From Ignavibacteria bacterium (GTDB lineage Bacteria > Bacteroidota > Ignavibacteria > Kapaibacteriales > Kapaibacteriaceae): 64,000 nt of DNA. Where the stretch lies: positions 1 through 64,000 of the forward strand of contig JABMNI010000076.1 of NCBI GenBank assembly GCA_013204605.1, given 5' to 3'. Of this stretch, positions 45,777 through 53,960 are shown piece by piece. Both the position numbers and the translations under genes were made by a program. The notes beneath the pieces are model-generated. The model was given only the letters and a program-made list of their open reading frames with translations, had not been told where the DNA came from and made no database searches. Each line of letters starts with the position of its first letter. Position 1 is the stretch's first letter.

Positions 45777-46538
45777 CTATTTAGATTCTACAATTAACTT
45801 CAAACGTAGGGCTAATTCAGAGAATTGGTCTGGCGTTTTTTGTATTGCCTCAGTTAAATCTTGTACTGTATCGATGTCTGAAAGAGTTCCAATGCAGCCG
45901 CGTTCGATATTTTCGTGCGCACCATTCTCTAACTCCTCAACATTCTCCAGCACAACATCTAAAACGTTTTCTGTGCTCCATTCCACGCCCTCGAATAATA
46001 CCAATAACTTTTCCCGCACCACACTTTTTTTGTCACGCTCATCAGAGTGTCCACCCACCAAAAGATCAGCATTGATACCAATCAAATAGAATCCCCCATC
46101 AGTGCTGGGTCCAAACACAACGGCGTTTGACTTCAACGCATCAACAGCATCCTGTAAATGCTCAAACGTCAAATACACCGTATCAGAACCTACAATTACA
46201 ACTACTGTAAAGCCCCTTTCAATCTCATCTTGAAATGCGTTTATCATGCGTTCGCCGAGACCATCGCCGCGTTGCTCCATCGCCTTGCAGTGCAACCAGT
46301 CCGCGACCAATTTAGTGGAATCAACTTGTGAGGAATCAACTTGCGAAGAATCGAATGCTGATGTACCCAATCGTGATGTATACGCTACCAAATTAGTTGG
46401 CGGTATTGCGCTTACTACACTCTCGGTGAGAAGTTTATACACAAGCAAAGCCTTTGCGTTACCAATCGTACTTGCCAGACGCGTTTTTACTAGTCCAGCT
46501 ATTGGGGGCTTGCAAAAAACCACCACGCTATAGCTCAA
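45777..46538 (-). CDS. DUF2064 glycosyltransferase (TIGR04282-like, arsenosugar-associated)
   Basis: A GT-A fold nucleotidyl/glycosyltransferase-like protein of about 253 residues: 'VVVFCKPPIAGLVKTRLA', 'QRGDGLGERM', 'VVVIVGSDTVYLT' and 'VVFGPSTDGGFYLIGI'. The family accompanies arsenosugar radical SAM genes. The start is taken as the TTG at 46538, which overlaps the Tag stop as TTGA; an ATG at 46616 would overlap the tag gene by 82 nt and add unrelated residues. A short in-frame 15-bp duplication near residue 70 encodes the repeated DSSQV. Confidence 0.8.
   Translation of the reverse strand: MSYSVVVFCKPPIAGLVKTRLASTIGNAKALLVYKLLTESVVSAIPPTNLVAYTSRLGTSAFDSSQVDSSQVDSTKLVADWLHCKAMEQRGDGLGERMINAFQDEIERGFTVVVIVGSDTVYLTFEHLQDAVDALKSNAVVFGPSTDGGFYLIGINADLLVGGHSDERDKKSVVREKLLVLFEGVEWSTENVLDVVLENVEELENGAHENIERGCIGTLSDIDTVQDLTEAIQKTPDQFSELALRLKLIVESK
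46318..46362. repeat. 15-bp tandem duplication inside the DUF2064 gene
   Basis: Units GAATCAACTTGTGAG, GAATCAACTTGCGAA and a diverged third GAATCGAATGCTGAT occur in frame on the opposite strand, encoding repeated DSSQV. Confidence 0.8.
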
Positions 46539-47125
46539 CGGAGTACTTCGAGGTGTCTGAAACAAGATACTAGGTGGTCGTTCATCATTCCGGTGGCTTG
46601 CATGTGGGCGTAGCAAACCGTGGGACCGACAAACGTGAAACCGTTTTTTTTGAGGTCCTTACTCATAGCTTCTGATTGTGGTGTTACGGCAGGAATTTCC
46701 TTCATACTGTTCCACTTGTTTTGGATTACTCTACCGTCTGTGAATTGCCAAATGTAGGTATTGAATGAGCCATGACGCGCCTGCAATTCCAGAAAAGCAC
46801 GTGCATTCTTAACAGCGCTATTTACTTTTAATCTGTTGCGAATTATTCCAGAATCGTTCATACAACGTTCAATATCACTATCATTGAATTGCGCTATTTT
46901 CTCTGGAACGAATTGTGCAAATGCAGCTCTGAAATTCTCTCGCTTTTTCAGAATCGTAATCCAACTCAAACCTGCCTGCATAGACTCTAGCAAAATGAAT
47001 TCAAACAACTTCTGCTCGTCATGTACGGGCACTCCCCATTCTGTGTCGTGATACGCAACGTACAACGGATCTTCGCCGCACCAACCGCACCTTTGTACTA
47101 TGTTGTTTTTCTCCACACTTGTCAT
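46535..47125 (-). CDS. tag: DNA-3-methyladenine glycosylase I
   Basis: Tag removes 3-methyladenine from DNA in base-excision repair. The 196-residue protein has the zinc-binding N-terminus (QRCGWCGEDPLYVAYHDTEWG), the catalytic/binding region 'FEFILLESMQAGLSW' and the closing zinc ligands in 'GPTVCYAHMQATGMMNDHL' with a terminal Cys-x-x-His (CFRH). The ATG at 47125 overlaps the ArsS stop by 4 nt. Its place inside an arsenosugar cluster is unexpected and may reflect simple hitchhiking in the transcript. Confidence 0.95.
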   Translation of the reverse strand: MTSVEKNNIVQRCGWCGEDPLYVAYHDTEWGVPVHDEQKLFEFILLESMQAGLSWITILKKRENFRAAFAQFVPEKIAQFNDSDIERCMNDSGIIRNRLKVNSAVKNARAFLELQARHGSFNTYIWQFTDGRVIQNKWNSMKEIPAVTPQSEAMSKDLKKNGFTFVGPTVCYAHMQATGMMNDHLVSCFRHLEVLR

Positions 47126-48180
47126 GCTATCTGTCCTCCACAACTCGATCCCGCCCCCGCAGTGCACCCATAACAGTGCTGATTTACAACAACGGTCCGG
47201 TTGTGCAACACGGACTCATCGAATTCCGAAATGTGTTTCAGTTTACTTGCAACGGGTAGCTCGAGCATCTGATTAAAGTCGCAGTCGTACAACTTTCCAT
47301 CGTAACTCACCGACAGTGTGTTCGTGCACATAACACCCGAAACCGCAGCAGGATTAAACGCATCGATCAACTTCTGCATATACCGTTCATAATTCCCGCT
47401 CTCAATTAGGAAGTCGAGAAACCGCGATATCGGCATGTTGGTAATGCAGTGTAGAGCGTTGAATTCGATTTCGAATTTTTTAGACAACGCACGTTTGAAT
47501 TCTGCTTCGAGCGCAGCTTGTGGTCCGGGCAAAAGGGCACCAACCGGATTATACACAAGGTCGAGAATCAGTCCCGTTCCAGACATTCCATATCCAACCG
47601 CATTCAGCATTTTTAGCGCCGCTATCGATTCTTCAAACACTCCGTCGCCACGCTGTCTATCAACGTTCTTAGAATCGTAAAATGGCAACGATGATACCAC
47701 ATGAATTCCCCTATCGGCATAGAATTGCGGCAGGTCGTTATACTTCTTGTTCGCCACAATAATCGTCAGGTTGCACCTAACTAGCATCTTGGTATTTCGT
47801 GCATGAATTTCATTTGCAAACCATCTGAAATCCGGATGCATTTCCGGTGCGCCACCCGTAATGTCTACAACCTGCACCTGCGTTTTTTCAATAACATTCA
47901 AACAGTGCATCATGGTTTCGCGGTCCATCATTTCCTTGCGGTCCGGCCCAGCATCAACATGACAGTGCTTACACGCCTGATTGCACATCTTCCCAATATT
48001 CAACTGCAATATCTCGAGTGATTTTGGTTTTATAGGGGGCTTACCGTGACGCTCAATTAGTTCGCTGAATTTTGGGAATTCTACCATACTCAACGTGGCG
48101 GCATTCAACACGTTGAGTTGAAAAGTAGTGTCATCTAAATCAGATTTTCTCCGCTTCAGCGATGTTGTGGCTAGTGCCAT
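47122..48180 (-). CDS. arsS: Arsenosugar biosynthesis radical SAM protein ArsS
   Basis: The 352-residue radical SAM/Cys-rich enzyme has the cluster motif CNQACKHC after 'LEILQLNIGKM', the GGAPEM segment, and a C-terminal Cys-rich DUF3641 region ending HCYGCTAGAGSSCGG. ArsS is thought to transfer the adenosyl moiety of SAM to dimethylarsenite to form a precursor of arsenosugars. The adjoining upstream carboxymuconolactone-decarboxylase-like gene and the DUF2064 glycosyltransferase are characteristic partners. AAGGA lies before its ATG. Confidence 0.93.
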   Translation of the reverse strand: MALATTSLKRRKSDLDDTTFQLNVLNAATLSMVEFPKFSELIERHGKPPIKPKSLEILQLNIGKMCNQACKHCHVDAGPDRKEMMDRETMMHCLNVIEKTQVQVVDITGGAPEMHPDFRWFANEIHARNTKMLVRCNLTIIVANKKYNDLPQFYADRGIHVVSSLPFYDSKNVDRQRGDGVFEESIAALKMLNAVGYGMSGTGLILDLVYNPVGALLPGPQAALEAEFKRALSKKFEIEFNALHCITNMPISRFLDFLIESGNYERYMQKLIDAFNPAAVSGVMCTNTLSVSYDGKLYDCDFNQMLELPVASKLKHISEFDESVLHNRTVVVNQHCYGCTAGAGSSCGGQIA

Positions 48181-48189
48181 TCATTATCC

Positions 48190-48525
48190 TTACATCAGGG
48201 TTTCTTTGGTTTTATTCATCATCATCACACCGTGAACTAACGATGCTCCACCCCTGATTGCGGCGGCAACGTGCACAGCTTCCATCATCATTCCTTCGGT
48301 CGAGCCTAATTGCAGACTCTCGGTTGTGTATGCATCAATGCAGTACGGACACTGCACAGCATGCGCAACCGCCAACGCGATTAGCGACTTTTCACGTTGC
48401 GATAATTCACCTTCAGCAAAAACCGCTCCGTACCAATCAAAAAACTTTTCAGCCAATTCAGGTTGAAATTCGCTGATGCTACCAAACTTTGCCAGATCCT
48501 GGGGATTGTAATAACTCATTATCAA
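48190..48525 (-). CDS. Arsenosugar-associated AhpD/peroxidase-like protein
   Basis: This 111-residue carboxymuconolactone-decarboxylase/AhpD-fold protein has the redox motif CPYC and a following His-free helix ('AVQCPYCIDAYTTESLQLG'). It matches the arsenosugar biosynthesis-associated peroxidase-like family (TIGR04169) by context and sequence. The ATG at 48519, two codons in, is an alternative start. It is the first gene of the cluster, 9 nt before arsS. Confidence 0.88.
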   Translation of the reverse strand: MIMSYYNPQDLAKFGSISEFQPELAEKFFDWYGAVFAEGELSQREKSLIALAVAHAVQCPYCIDAYTTESLQLGSTEGMMMEAVHVAAAIRGGASLVHGVMMMNKTKETLM

Positions 48526-48646
48526 TTCTTGTCAGTTGTAAAATCTAAGTTTTGCTTTAAGTTAAGCAAGGGTTCACGTCAACAATAAGGTAAGACGCGT
48601 CAACTGCTCCTAATTACACTAGCATCAGTTCACAAGCATCCGTATT

Positions 48647-49573
48647 CTAACATGCGCCGCAATCGCCGTCCTCGTTCATTTTTGCGGACTCTATCTGGAC
48701 GGTTGTATGCTGCACACCATACTCATCTCTGAGGTGCTCTTGCACAGCACGCACAATCTCATCGCCTGCTTCATTGGTAACCACGTGTACCGAAGCGTTG
48801 TAATTGTTCGAGCCCAACTGCCACACATGAACATCATGAGCATCCATTACACCCTCAATTTGCTGAACTGTTCCTTCAACCACGGTTGGATTTATATGGG
48901 CTGGTGCCGACTCCATAAGAATAACCGAACTCTGATGAATAACTTTAAACGCACCTCGCATTATCAGCAGTGCTATTGCCAATGAAATGGCCGGATCAAT
49001 CCAGTCCCATCCGGTAGCTCCAAGTAGAATGGCAGCAAGTATCACTCCACCACTCGACATCAAATCTGTCATAACATGCAAGTATGCACTGCGGGTTGTA
49101 ATGTGCTCTGACTTGTGCAGGTACAAAGCACTTATTCCGTTGGCAATAAATCCGATGACGGCAACTGCCAGCATCGACTCTGCATGAACGTGATGCGGCG
49201 ACGCAAGTCTTCGAACGGCCTCGATCATTATATAGATGCATACACCTACCAACAAGAAACCGTTTGTCAGCGCGGCCAAAATCTCAATTCGGCGCAAACC
49301 GAACGTGTACCGAATGTCATGGTGTTCTCTTGCCTTGGCGGCAATGCGGAGTCCGAAGAATGCAATAAGCAAACTCGCCAAGTCAACTAACACATGACCG
49401 GCATCACTCAACAACGCCAAGCTACCGGAGTACAGTCCGCCGAATACTTGAATAATGAATATCGACGTAGTCAATACAATTGCTATTCGCAACGGCTTAA
49501 TATCTCGATGTTCATGTATGTGATGTCCATCGCCATGCGGGTCACCATGATGCGTATGTACGTGCAGGAGCAT
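48647..49573 (-). CDS. Cation diffusion facilitator (CzcD/ZitB-like) transporter
   Basis: The 308-residue inner-membrane Zn/Co/Cd:proton antiporter has a His-rich N-terminus (LLHVHTHHGDPHGDGHH), six helices, the metal site HxxxD-type residues in 'LLSDAGHVLVDL' and 'AYLHVMTDLMSS', and a cytoplasmic C-terminal ferredoxin-like domain with 'DAHDVHVWQLGS'. The C-terminus ends in CGAC. It starts immediately after the cdsA stop (TAAATG), so the two are coupled. Confidence 0.93.
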   Translation of the reverse strand: MLLHVHTHHGDPHGDGHHIHEHRDIKPLRIAIVLTTSIFIIQVFGGLYSGSLALLSDAGHVLVDLASLLIAFFGLRIAAKAREHHDIRYTFGLRRIEILAALTNGFLLVGVCIYIMIEAVRRLASPHHVHAESMLAVAVIGFIANGISALYLHKSEHITTRSAYLHVMTDLMSSGGVILAAILLGATGWDWIDPAISLAIALLIMRGAFKVIHQSSVILMESAPAHINPTVVEGTVQQIEGVMDAHDVHVWQLGSNNYNASVHVVTNEAGDEIVRAVQEHLRDEYGVQHTTVQIESAKMNEDGDCGAC

Positions 49574-50458
49574 TTAATGGACTTCCATAAGCGATTCAAT
49601 CGATGTCACAATCAAAATGTATATCAAGGTGATAGTGCTTACAAATATCATGCTGTCAAACCGGTCGAGCATTCCTCCATGACCGGGTATGAGTGCACTA
49701 CTGTCTTTTACGCCGGCGTCACGCTTTAACATGCTTTCTGCAAAGTCGCCCACCTGACCCATCACACCAACAATTAATCCAACTGCAATTGAATGCACAA
49801 GAACCGCACCGTCCAACCAATACTGAGTGATAAGTACAAAACTCAACACCGCTGCAATTGCGCCTGCAATAGCCCCCTGCCAACTTTTATTTGGGCTTAC
49901 TCGAGGTAAAATTTTGTTGCGTCCGAACTTGCTTCCCACAAAGTACGCGGCTGTGTCGCACGCCCAAACGCTGACAAACAGCGCAAGAACAATGATAAAA
50001 CCATCCCATTGGCCTACCGACGTTACAAGAACACTGCTTTGAGCGTTGCGTAAAAATTCAAGTGCTGCAAAAGCGGGTGTCACATAAATGATGCCTAAGA
50101 TTGTTGATGCGCTGTTAAAAATTGGATGCGGTCGGTTCCTAAATAATTCTAGTGTCAGAATACTTATCGGCATCAGAAAAACCAAGGCAACCAACAAGAA
50201 AACCCAGTTCAACGCATCAAAGCCGGTGGATTCAACTACTGCGGTTACAGTGCCTATCACTATAAAATTCCAAACCATTCCTGCCCAAACGTTGGCGGAA
50301 ATTTCTTTGGCGTTAACTAGGGTGTAGTATTCCCATAGCGCAATTGTAGACACCGCAGCAACCACCGCAGTGAACAACCAGCCACCAATGTACATTGTTG
50401 CTACGGCCAAGGGTATACCCACAACGCCCACTAATATGCGTTTTGTAAGAGTGTTCAT
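49574..50458 (-). CDS. cdsA: Phosphatidate cytidylyltransferase
   Basis: CdsA makes CDP-diacylglycerol from phosphatidate and CTP for phospholipid synthesis. The 294-residue protein has about eight helices, 'YFVGSKFGRNKILPRVSPNK' and the family signature ending 'GHGGMLDRFDSMIFV'. The ATG at 50458 is preferred; a longer frame to 50509 would overlap the divergent gene at 50495. Its stop directly precedes the CDF transporter ATG. Confidence 0.94.
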   Translation of the reverse strand: MNTLTKRILVGVVGIPLAVATMYIGGWLFTAVVAAVSTIALWEYYTLVNAKEISANVWAGMVWNFIVIGTVTAVVESTGFDALNWVFLLVALVFLMPISILTLELFRNRPHPIFNSASTILGIIYVTPAFAALEFLRNAQSSVLVTSVGQWDGFIIVLALFVSVWACDTAAYFVGSKFGRNKILPRVSPNKSWQGAIAGAIAAVLSFVLITQYWLDGAVLVHSIAVGLIVGVMGQVGDFAESMLKRDAGVKDSSALIPGHGGMLDRFDSMIFVSTITLIYILIVTSIESLMEVH

Positions 50459-50494
50459 AGGTACAAATCTATGCCGAAACTGTAATTTCGCATC

Positions 50495-51427
50495 ATGGAA
50501 GTATTTCAAATTTCGCCCAAACCCAAAATCAGCGTCTTAGTTGTCGGTCGTAGTGGTGACCAGTTCACAATGTGTTCGTTGCTCCACGCAAACAACATAG
50601 ATTTTCAGTTTACCTCACACATCATAGTTGCTGCCGATTACTATGCGCATATGGATGGGTTTGATGGATTCGATGATTTAGATGGTTTTGATGAGTTTGC
50701 CGCCGGTTTTGAATTTGGTGGTGAAAAGCCCAGCACTCCTAGAGATATCAATCAGCTTTTCGCATACTCAAAAGATTGGATATTTAGCTCGAAGAAGTTG
50801 GACCATGCGCTGAGTGAGCAGAAGTACGACGTGGTAATAGATACGTGCGCCGATACCGAAGAGGATCGAATTACCGGACTCCGTGCGCTGTTTGAGCAGA
50901 ACCCAAATGCGTTATTTCTTACAACACAATACTCTTGTACAGCCACCGAACTCGGTTCCATAACTGGTATAACGAATTCCATAGTAGGCTATGCGTTGGT
51001 AGGGGGCTCAGATTCACTTTCGTTAATCGACATTGCGCCTTCCCTGGGAACCTCTGCTGTTTCAGTTAAGCTTGCTCAAGATTTTTTCAAAAAGTGCGGC
51101 GTTGAAACTGAGGTTGTAGAAGACCGCGTTGGCTTAGTTCAAATGCGCACCTTGGCAATGCTTATCAACGAGGCCGCTTTTGCTCTTATGGAAGGCGTAG
51201 CCACCGCCGAAGAAATCGACAAGGCCATGCAGATGGGCGTGAATTATCCGAAGGGCCTTCTGGCCTGGGCCGACGAAATAGGCCTAGATGTGGTACTACT
51301 TGTACTCGAATCACTCAACAAAGAGTACGGTCAAGAAAGATACCGTCCATGCGTTTTAATCAAGCAATACGTCCGTGCCGGTTGGGTTGGCAAGCGATTG
51401 AAAAGGGGCTTTTACAATTACGCTTAA
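50495..51427 (+). CDS. 3-hydroxyacyl-CoA dehydrogenase-like protein with degenerate NAD domain
   Basis: The C-terminal 100 residues are a clear 3HCDH C-terminal domain: 'VQMRTLAMLINEAAFALMEG', 'EEIDKAMQMGVNYPKGLLAW', 'GWVGKRLKRGFYNY'. The N-terminal 200 residues lack the expected GxGxxG nucleotide motif (reads VLVVGRSGDQ) and contain a five-unit 9-bp array encoding DGF-type triplets (residues 54-68). It may be a non-catalytic relative, or have a different substrate, rather than a beta-oxidation dehydrogenase. An MtnX-like phosphatase gene follows by 12 nt. Confidence 0.75.
   Translation: MEVFQISPKPKISVLVVGRSGDQFTMCSLLHANNIDFQFTSHIIVAADYYAHMDGFDGFDDLDGFDEFAAGFEFGGEKPSTPRDINQLFAYSKDWIFSSKKLDHALSEQKYDVVIDTCADTEEDRITGLRALFEQNPNALFLTTQYSCTATELGSITGITNSIVGYALVGGSDSLSLIDIAPSLGTSAVSVKLAQDFFKKCGVETEVVEDRVGLVQMRTLAMLINEAAFALMEGVATAEEIDKAMQMGVNYPKGLLAWADEIGLDVVLLVLESLNKEYGQERYRPCVLIKQYVRAGWVGKRLKRGFYNYA
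50654..50698. repeat. Five 9-bp tandem repeats inside the 3HCDH-like gene
   Basis: Units of GATGGNTTT type encode DGF, DGF, DDL, DGF and DEF in frame, an acidic/aromatic loop in the N-terminal domain. Confidence 0.85.
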
Positions 51428-51439
51428 GGTGGGCCAAAC

Positions 51440-52147
51440 GTGAACGTCAAAGTGTTTGTTGATTTCGACGGAACTATCTCATTAAATGATGTGGGCGACA
51501 AATTGTTTGCGCACTTTGGAGATGTCTCCGATATTGTTTCTGACCTAATGAAGGGCAAAATCAGCGTAGCAGAATATTACACACAGTGTTGCGCTCGCAT
51601 ATCCAACAGCTTGTCGCCGGAACTGCTCGTTGCATTTAATGCAGAACAACAAATTGATTACGCGTTCAAGGATATTATTGCTCTTTGCAAAAGTCACAAC
51701 ATCGACGTTCATATTGTGAGCGATGGTCTGGACGCATACATCCAACCTATTTTACAAACAGGTGGCATTTCTGATGTGCCAATACACAGTAACCTGTTAT
51801 CTCAAGTTGGCGATGAGTGGATTCCGGAATTCCCGGGCGCAACAGAATCATGCAATTGTTTTTGCGCATCGTGTAAACGCAACGTTATTGTAAATCACTC
51901 AGCCGATGAGGATGTGATTGTTTATGTGGGCGACGGAATGTCCGACACCTGCGCGGTTCAACATGCAGATGTAGTTTTTGCCAAGGGATATTTAAGCAAG
52001 TGGTGCTCCGAAAATGGTATCCCTCATCATCCCATTACTAATCTGTCGCAAGTACTTGCAATTATGAAGAGTCGCATTGCAAAATCGGATTTTAAACAAC
52101 GTCGCAGAGCACTCATAGCAAGGCAATCTGCATTTATTGCTGAGTAG
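51440..52147 (+). CDS. HAD-family phosphatase, MtnX-like
   Basis: The 235-residue haloacid-dehalogenase phosphatase has DFDGTIS (nucleophile Asp and acid Asp), a motif II Ser in HIVSDGLDAY, and the acidic motif IV YVGDGMSD. It resembles MtnX (methionine salvage) and phosphoserine phosphatase-like proteins; the Cys-rich block 'ESCNCFCASCKRN' is characteristic of the MtnX-like branch. The GTG start follows AAGGTGG at good spacing. No other methionine-salvage gene is nearby. Confidence 0.82.
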   Translation: MNVKVFVDFDGTISLNDVGDKLFAHFGDVSDIVSDLMKGKISVAEYYTQCCARISNSLSPELLVAFNAEQQIDYAFKDIIALCKSHNIDVHIVSDGLDAYIQPILQTGGISDVPIHSNLLSQVGDEWIPEFPGATESCNCFCASCKRNVIVNHSADEDVIVYVGDGMSDTCAVQHADVVFAKGYLSKWCSENGIPHHPITNLSQVLAIMKSRIAKSDFKQRRRALIARQSAFIAE

Positions 52148-52220
52148 CGTTAAACCTTGACGCAGATAGTTCCGTCTGAGACCGAGTTCAAAATCAACGT
52201 TGTAAAACCGGAGAAAAAAA

Positions 52221-53159
52221 TTGAAGAAAATACTCTTAGGAATCCTAGCCATCTCAATGCTTTCTATTAGTGCCCAGGCTCAGCGGCACCATGAGAAAAA
52301 GACAGAGTTTAAGCAGGCTGCTCAAGAACTGCATAAGGAAATGCGGGCTTGGTTTGAGAGCTCTGTATATCCAACACTGAAACAGTGGCATGATGAGTAC
52401 GACGCTTCACTTAGCAGCGAAGATCTCTCAACATTGAACCAACTGCGCACCCAAGCCAAACAACTCAAAGAAAGTGCCCATGCAGATATGAAGGGTCAGT
52501 TCAAAGATTCGAAGCGCGATAAAGATGCAATGAGAGAAAAAATGCATGAAATGAAGGCGAAGTACAAAGATCAAATGCGAAGTCTGATGGAGAAGCTGAA
52601 GCCCATTGCCAAGAACTCTCGCGCAACACTTTTGGGTATTCATGACCGAGGTGAAGGTCAGATTGAAAAATGGAAATCTGAAGCAAAGACAATTATTGAC
52701 CGCTGGAAGGCGAAGTCAGATGTTGATGATACTAAAAGAGGCGGTCGAGGTTCGCACGGTATGCACGGAATAGAACATGACTTTTTGCCGTTTGCAGCTG
52801 ATGGAAAACGGGCGGCCGTGAGATTTATGTTATGGGATGGAAACATGCCACAGCCAAAGCAAGACGCTCCATTCGGCGATTCCGATCCGTTTGATACCAA
52901 TCTCCAAAACGGTCCTCAAGTATTCCCGAACCCAACCCTAACAACGGCCAGAATAGAAATGAAGGACGTTGCAAACGGACCTGCAAAAATCGAACTGTTT
53001 TCGATGAGCGGTACTCTTCTAAAATCTACTACAACCAACATAACTGGTAACACCGTTTCTGAAGTCATCGACATTAGCTCCCTCCCTGCAGGAAACTACA
53101 TGGTTAGCGTTAACACCGCGGCAGGTAGAAAAACCACGCAGTTAGTTATAGACAAGTAA
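52221..53159 (+). CDS. Secreted helical protein with T9SS sorting domain
   Basis: This 312-residue exported protein has a signal peptide (ILAISMLSISAQAQ), a long charged helical region (about 25-165) rich in Lys/Glu/Met that resembles Spy/CpxP-like coiled helices, a flexible linker, and a T9SS type A tail (VFPNPTLTT, LFSMSGTLLKS, LPAGNYMVSV). The start is a TTG with GGAG 8 nt upstream; the first in-frame ATG would truncate the signal peptide. Function unknown. A 15-bp repeat array and a strong terminator follow the stop. Confidence 0.85.
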   Translation: MKKILLGILAISMLSISAQAQRHHEKKTEFKQAAQELHKEMRAWFESSVYPTLKQWHDEYDASLSSEDLSTLNQLRTQAKQLKESAHADMKGQFKDSKRDKDAMREKMHEMKAKYKDQMRSLMEKLKPIAKNSRATLLGIHDRGEGQIEKWKSEAKTIIDRWKAKSDVDDTKRGGRGSHGMHGIEHDFLPFAADGKRAAVRFMLWDGNMPQPKQDAPFGDSDPFDTNLQNGPQVFPNPTLTTARIEMKDVANGPAKIELFSMSGTLLKSTTTNITGNTVSEVIDISSLPAGNYMVSVNTAAGRKTTQLVIDK

Positions 53160-53160
53160 T

Positions 53161-53205
53161 TGTATTCGAATGGATTGTGTTCGAATGGATTGTGTTCGAA
53201 TGGAT
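53161..53205. repeat. Three 15-bp tandem repeats right after the stop codon
   Basis: TGTATTCGAATGGAT followed by two exact copies of TGTGTTCGAATGGAT, starting 1 nt after the TAA of the T9SS helical protein gene. Confidence 0.93.
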
Positions 53206-53228
53206 TTTTTCAAGTTATTGTAATAAAG

Positions 53229-53262
53229 TCACCTGTCGATTTTCGGCAGGTGATTTTTTTTT
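53229..53262 (+). terminator. Rho-independent terminator
   Basis: An 11-bp stem (TCACCTGTCGA with TCGGCAGGTGA, one G-T pair, 3-nt loop) is followed by nine T. It closes the transcript of the T9SS helical protein gene. Confidence 0.93.
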
Positions 53263-53301
53263 GCGCACCCAGAATTTGGCGGACAACTTCAATTGTCGTA
53301 T

Positions 53302-53323
53302 ATTGTGTGTTGTAACACATAAT
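53302..53323. promoter_or_regulatory. 22-bp palindrome upstream of the FMN reductase gene
   Basis: Arms ATTGTGTGTT and AACACATAAT flank a GT spacer; nine of ten positions pair. The core TGTTGTAACA plus trailing CATAATGC is shared with the element at 45168. It ends 38 nt before the preferred start, suggesting an operator. Confidence 0.45.
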
Positions 53324-53360
53324 GCCATTTCAATACCCTTTTGTGGCTAGAAAGAAAAAA

Positions 53361-53918
53361 ATGAAAATAATTGGTATTTCGGGCTCTAGCCGGAATAATT
53401 CTTACAATGCAGGTCTGATAATCAAAGCACAACAACTACTAACAGACAGTGTAGATTTTGAAACACTTGATATTGCCGCTTGGCCTATGTACAACCAAGA
53501 CATGGAAGCGCATGGAGTGCCGGCCGAGATACTTTCTGCCAGAGAACTCATAAAACAGTCCGACGGAGTAATTCTTTCCACGCCGGAACACAATTATTCA
53601 ATTTCAGCACTCCTTAAGAATGCCATTGATTGGTTGTCACGTCCACCTCAGCGTTCATTCTTTGAGAAGTCTGTATTGATTGTTGGTGCGTCGCCAGGAG
53701 CCTTTGGGTCCGTTCGAGCACAGGGTCACTTGCGCGACATCATGCACGCGTTAAACGCGAATGTATTCTTGCAACCGCAGCTGCTTGTTACAAATGTAAA
53801 AGACAAGGTTGACGCCGGAGGAATACTGACGGATCAAAAAACTATTGAAACGTATCAGCAAATTTTAAATCTGTGGACAAGCTCGATTGTTGTGGAAGAG
53901 AAAGGTGTTCCTGCTTAA
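53361..53918 (+). CDS. NADPH-dependent FMN reductase
   Basis: The 185-residue flavodoxin-fold protein has the FMN phosphate loop GISGSSRNNSYNAGL, 'STPEHNYSISALLKNAIDWLSR' and 'GASPGAFGSVRAQGHLRD', the NADPH-dependent FMN/azo/chromate reductase family. The ATG at 53361 is preferred because upstream codons to 53322 are a Lys-rich stretch outside the family and overlap a palindromic element. Likely role is reduction of quinones, azo compounds or metals under stress. Confidence 0.92.
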   Translation: MKIIGISGSSRNNSYNAGLIIKAQQLLTDSVDFETLDIAAWPMYNQDMEAHGVPAEILSARELIKQSDGVILSTPEHNYSISALLKNAIDWLSRPPQRSFFEKSVLIVGASPGAFGSVRAQGHLRDIMHALNANVFLQPQLLVTNVKDKVDAGGILTDQKTIETYQQILNLWTSSIVVEEKGVPA

Positions 53919-53960
53919 CCAACGCCTCGTACTAGTAAACCAACGCCTTGTTCTAGGAAA
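53919..53960. repeat. Two 21-bp tandem repeats after the FMN reductase stop
   Basis: CCAACGCCT(C/T)GT(A/T)CTAG(T/G)AAA occurs at 53919-53939 and 53940-53960. The first base follows the TAA stop; the second copy contains the stop codon of the convergent hutH gene. Confidence 0.85.
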
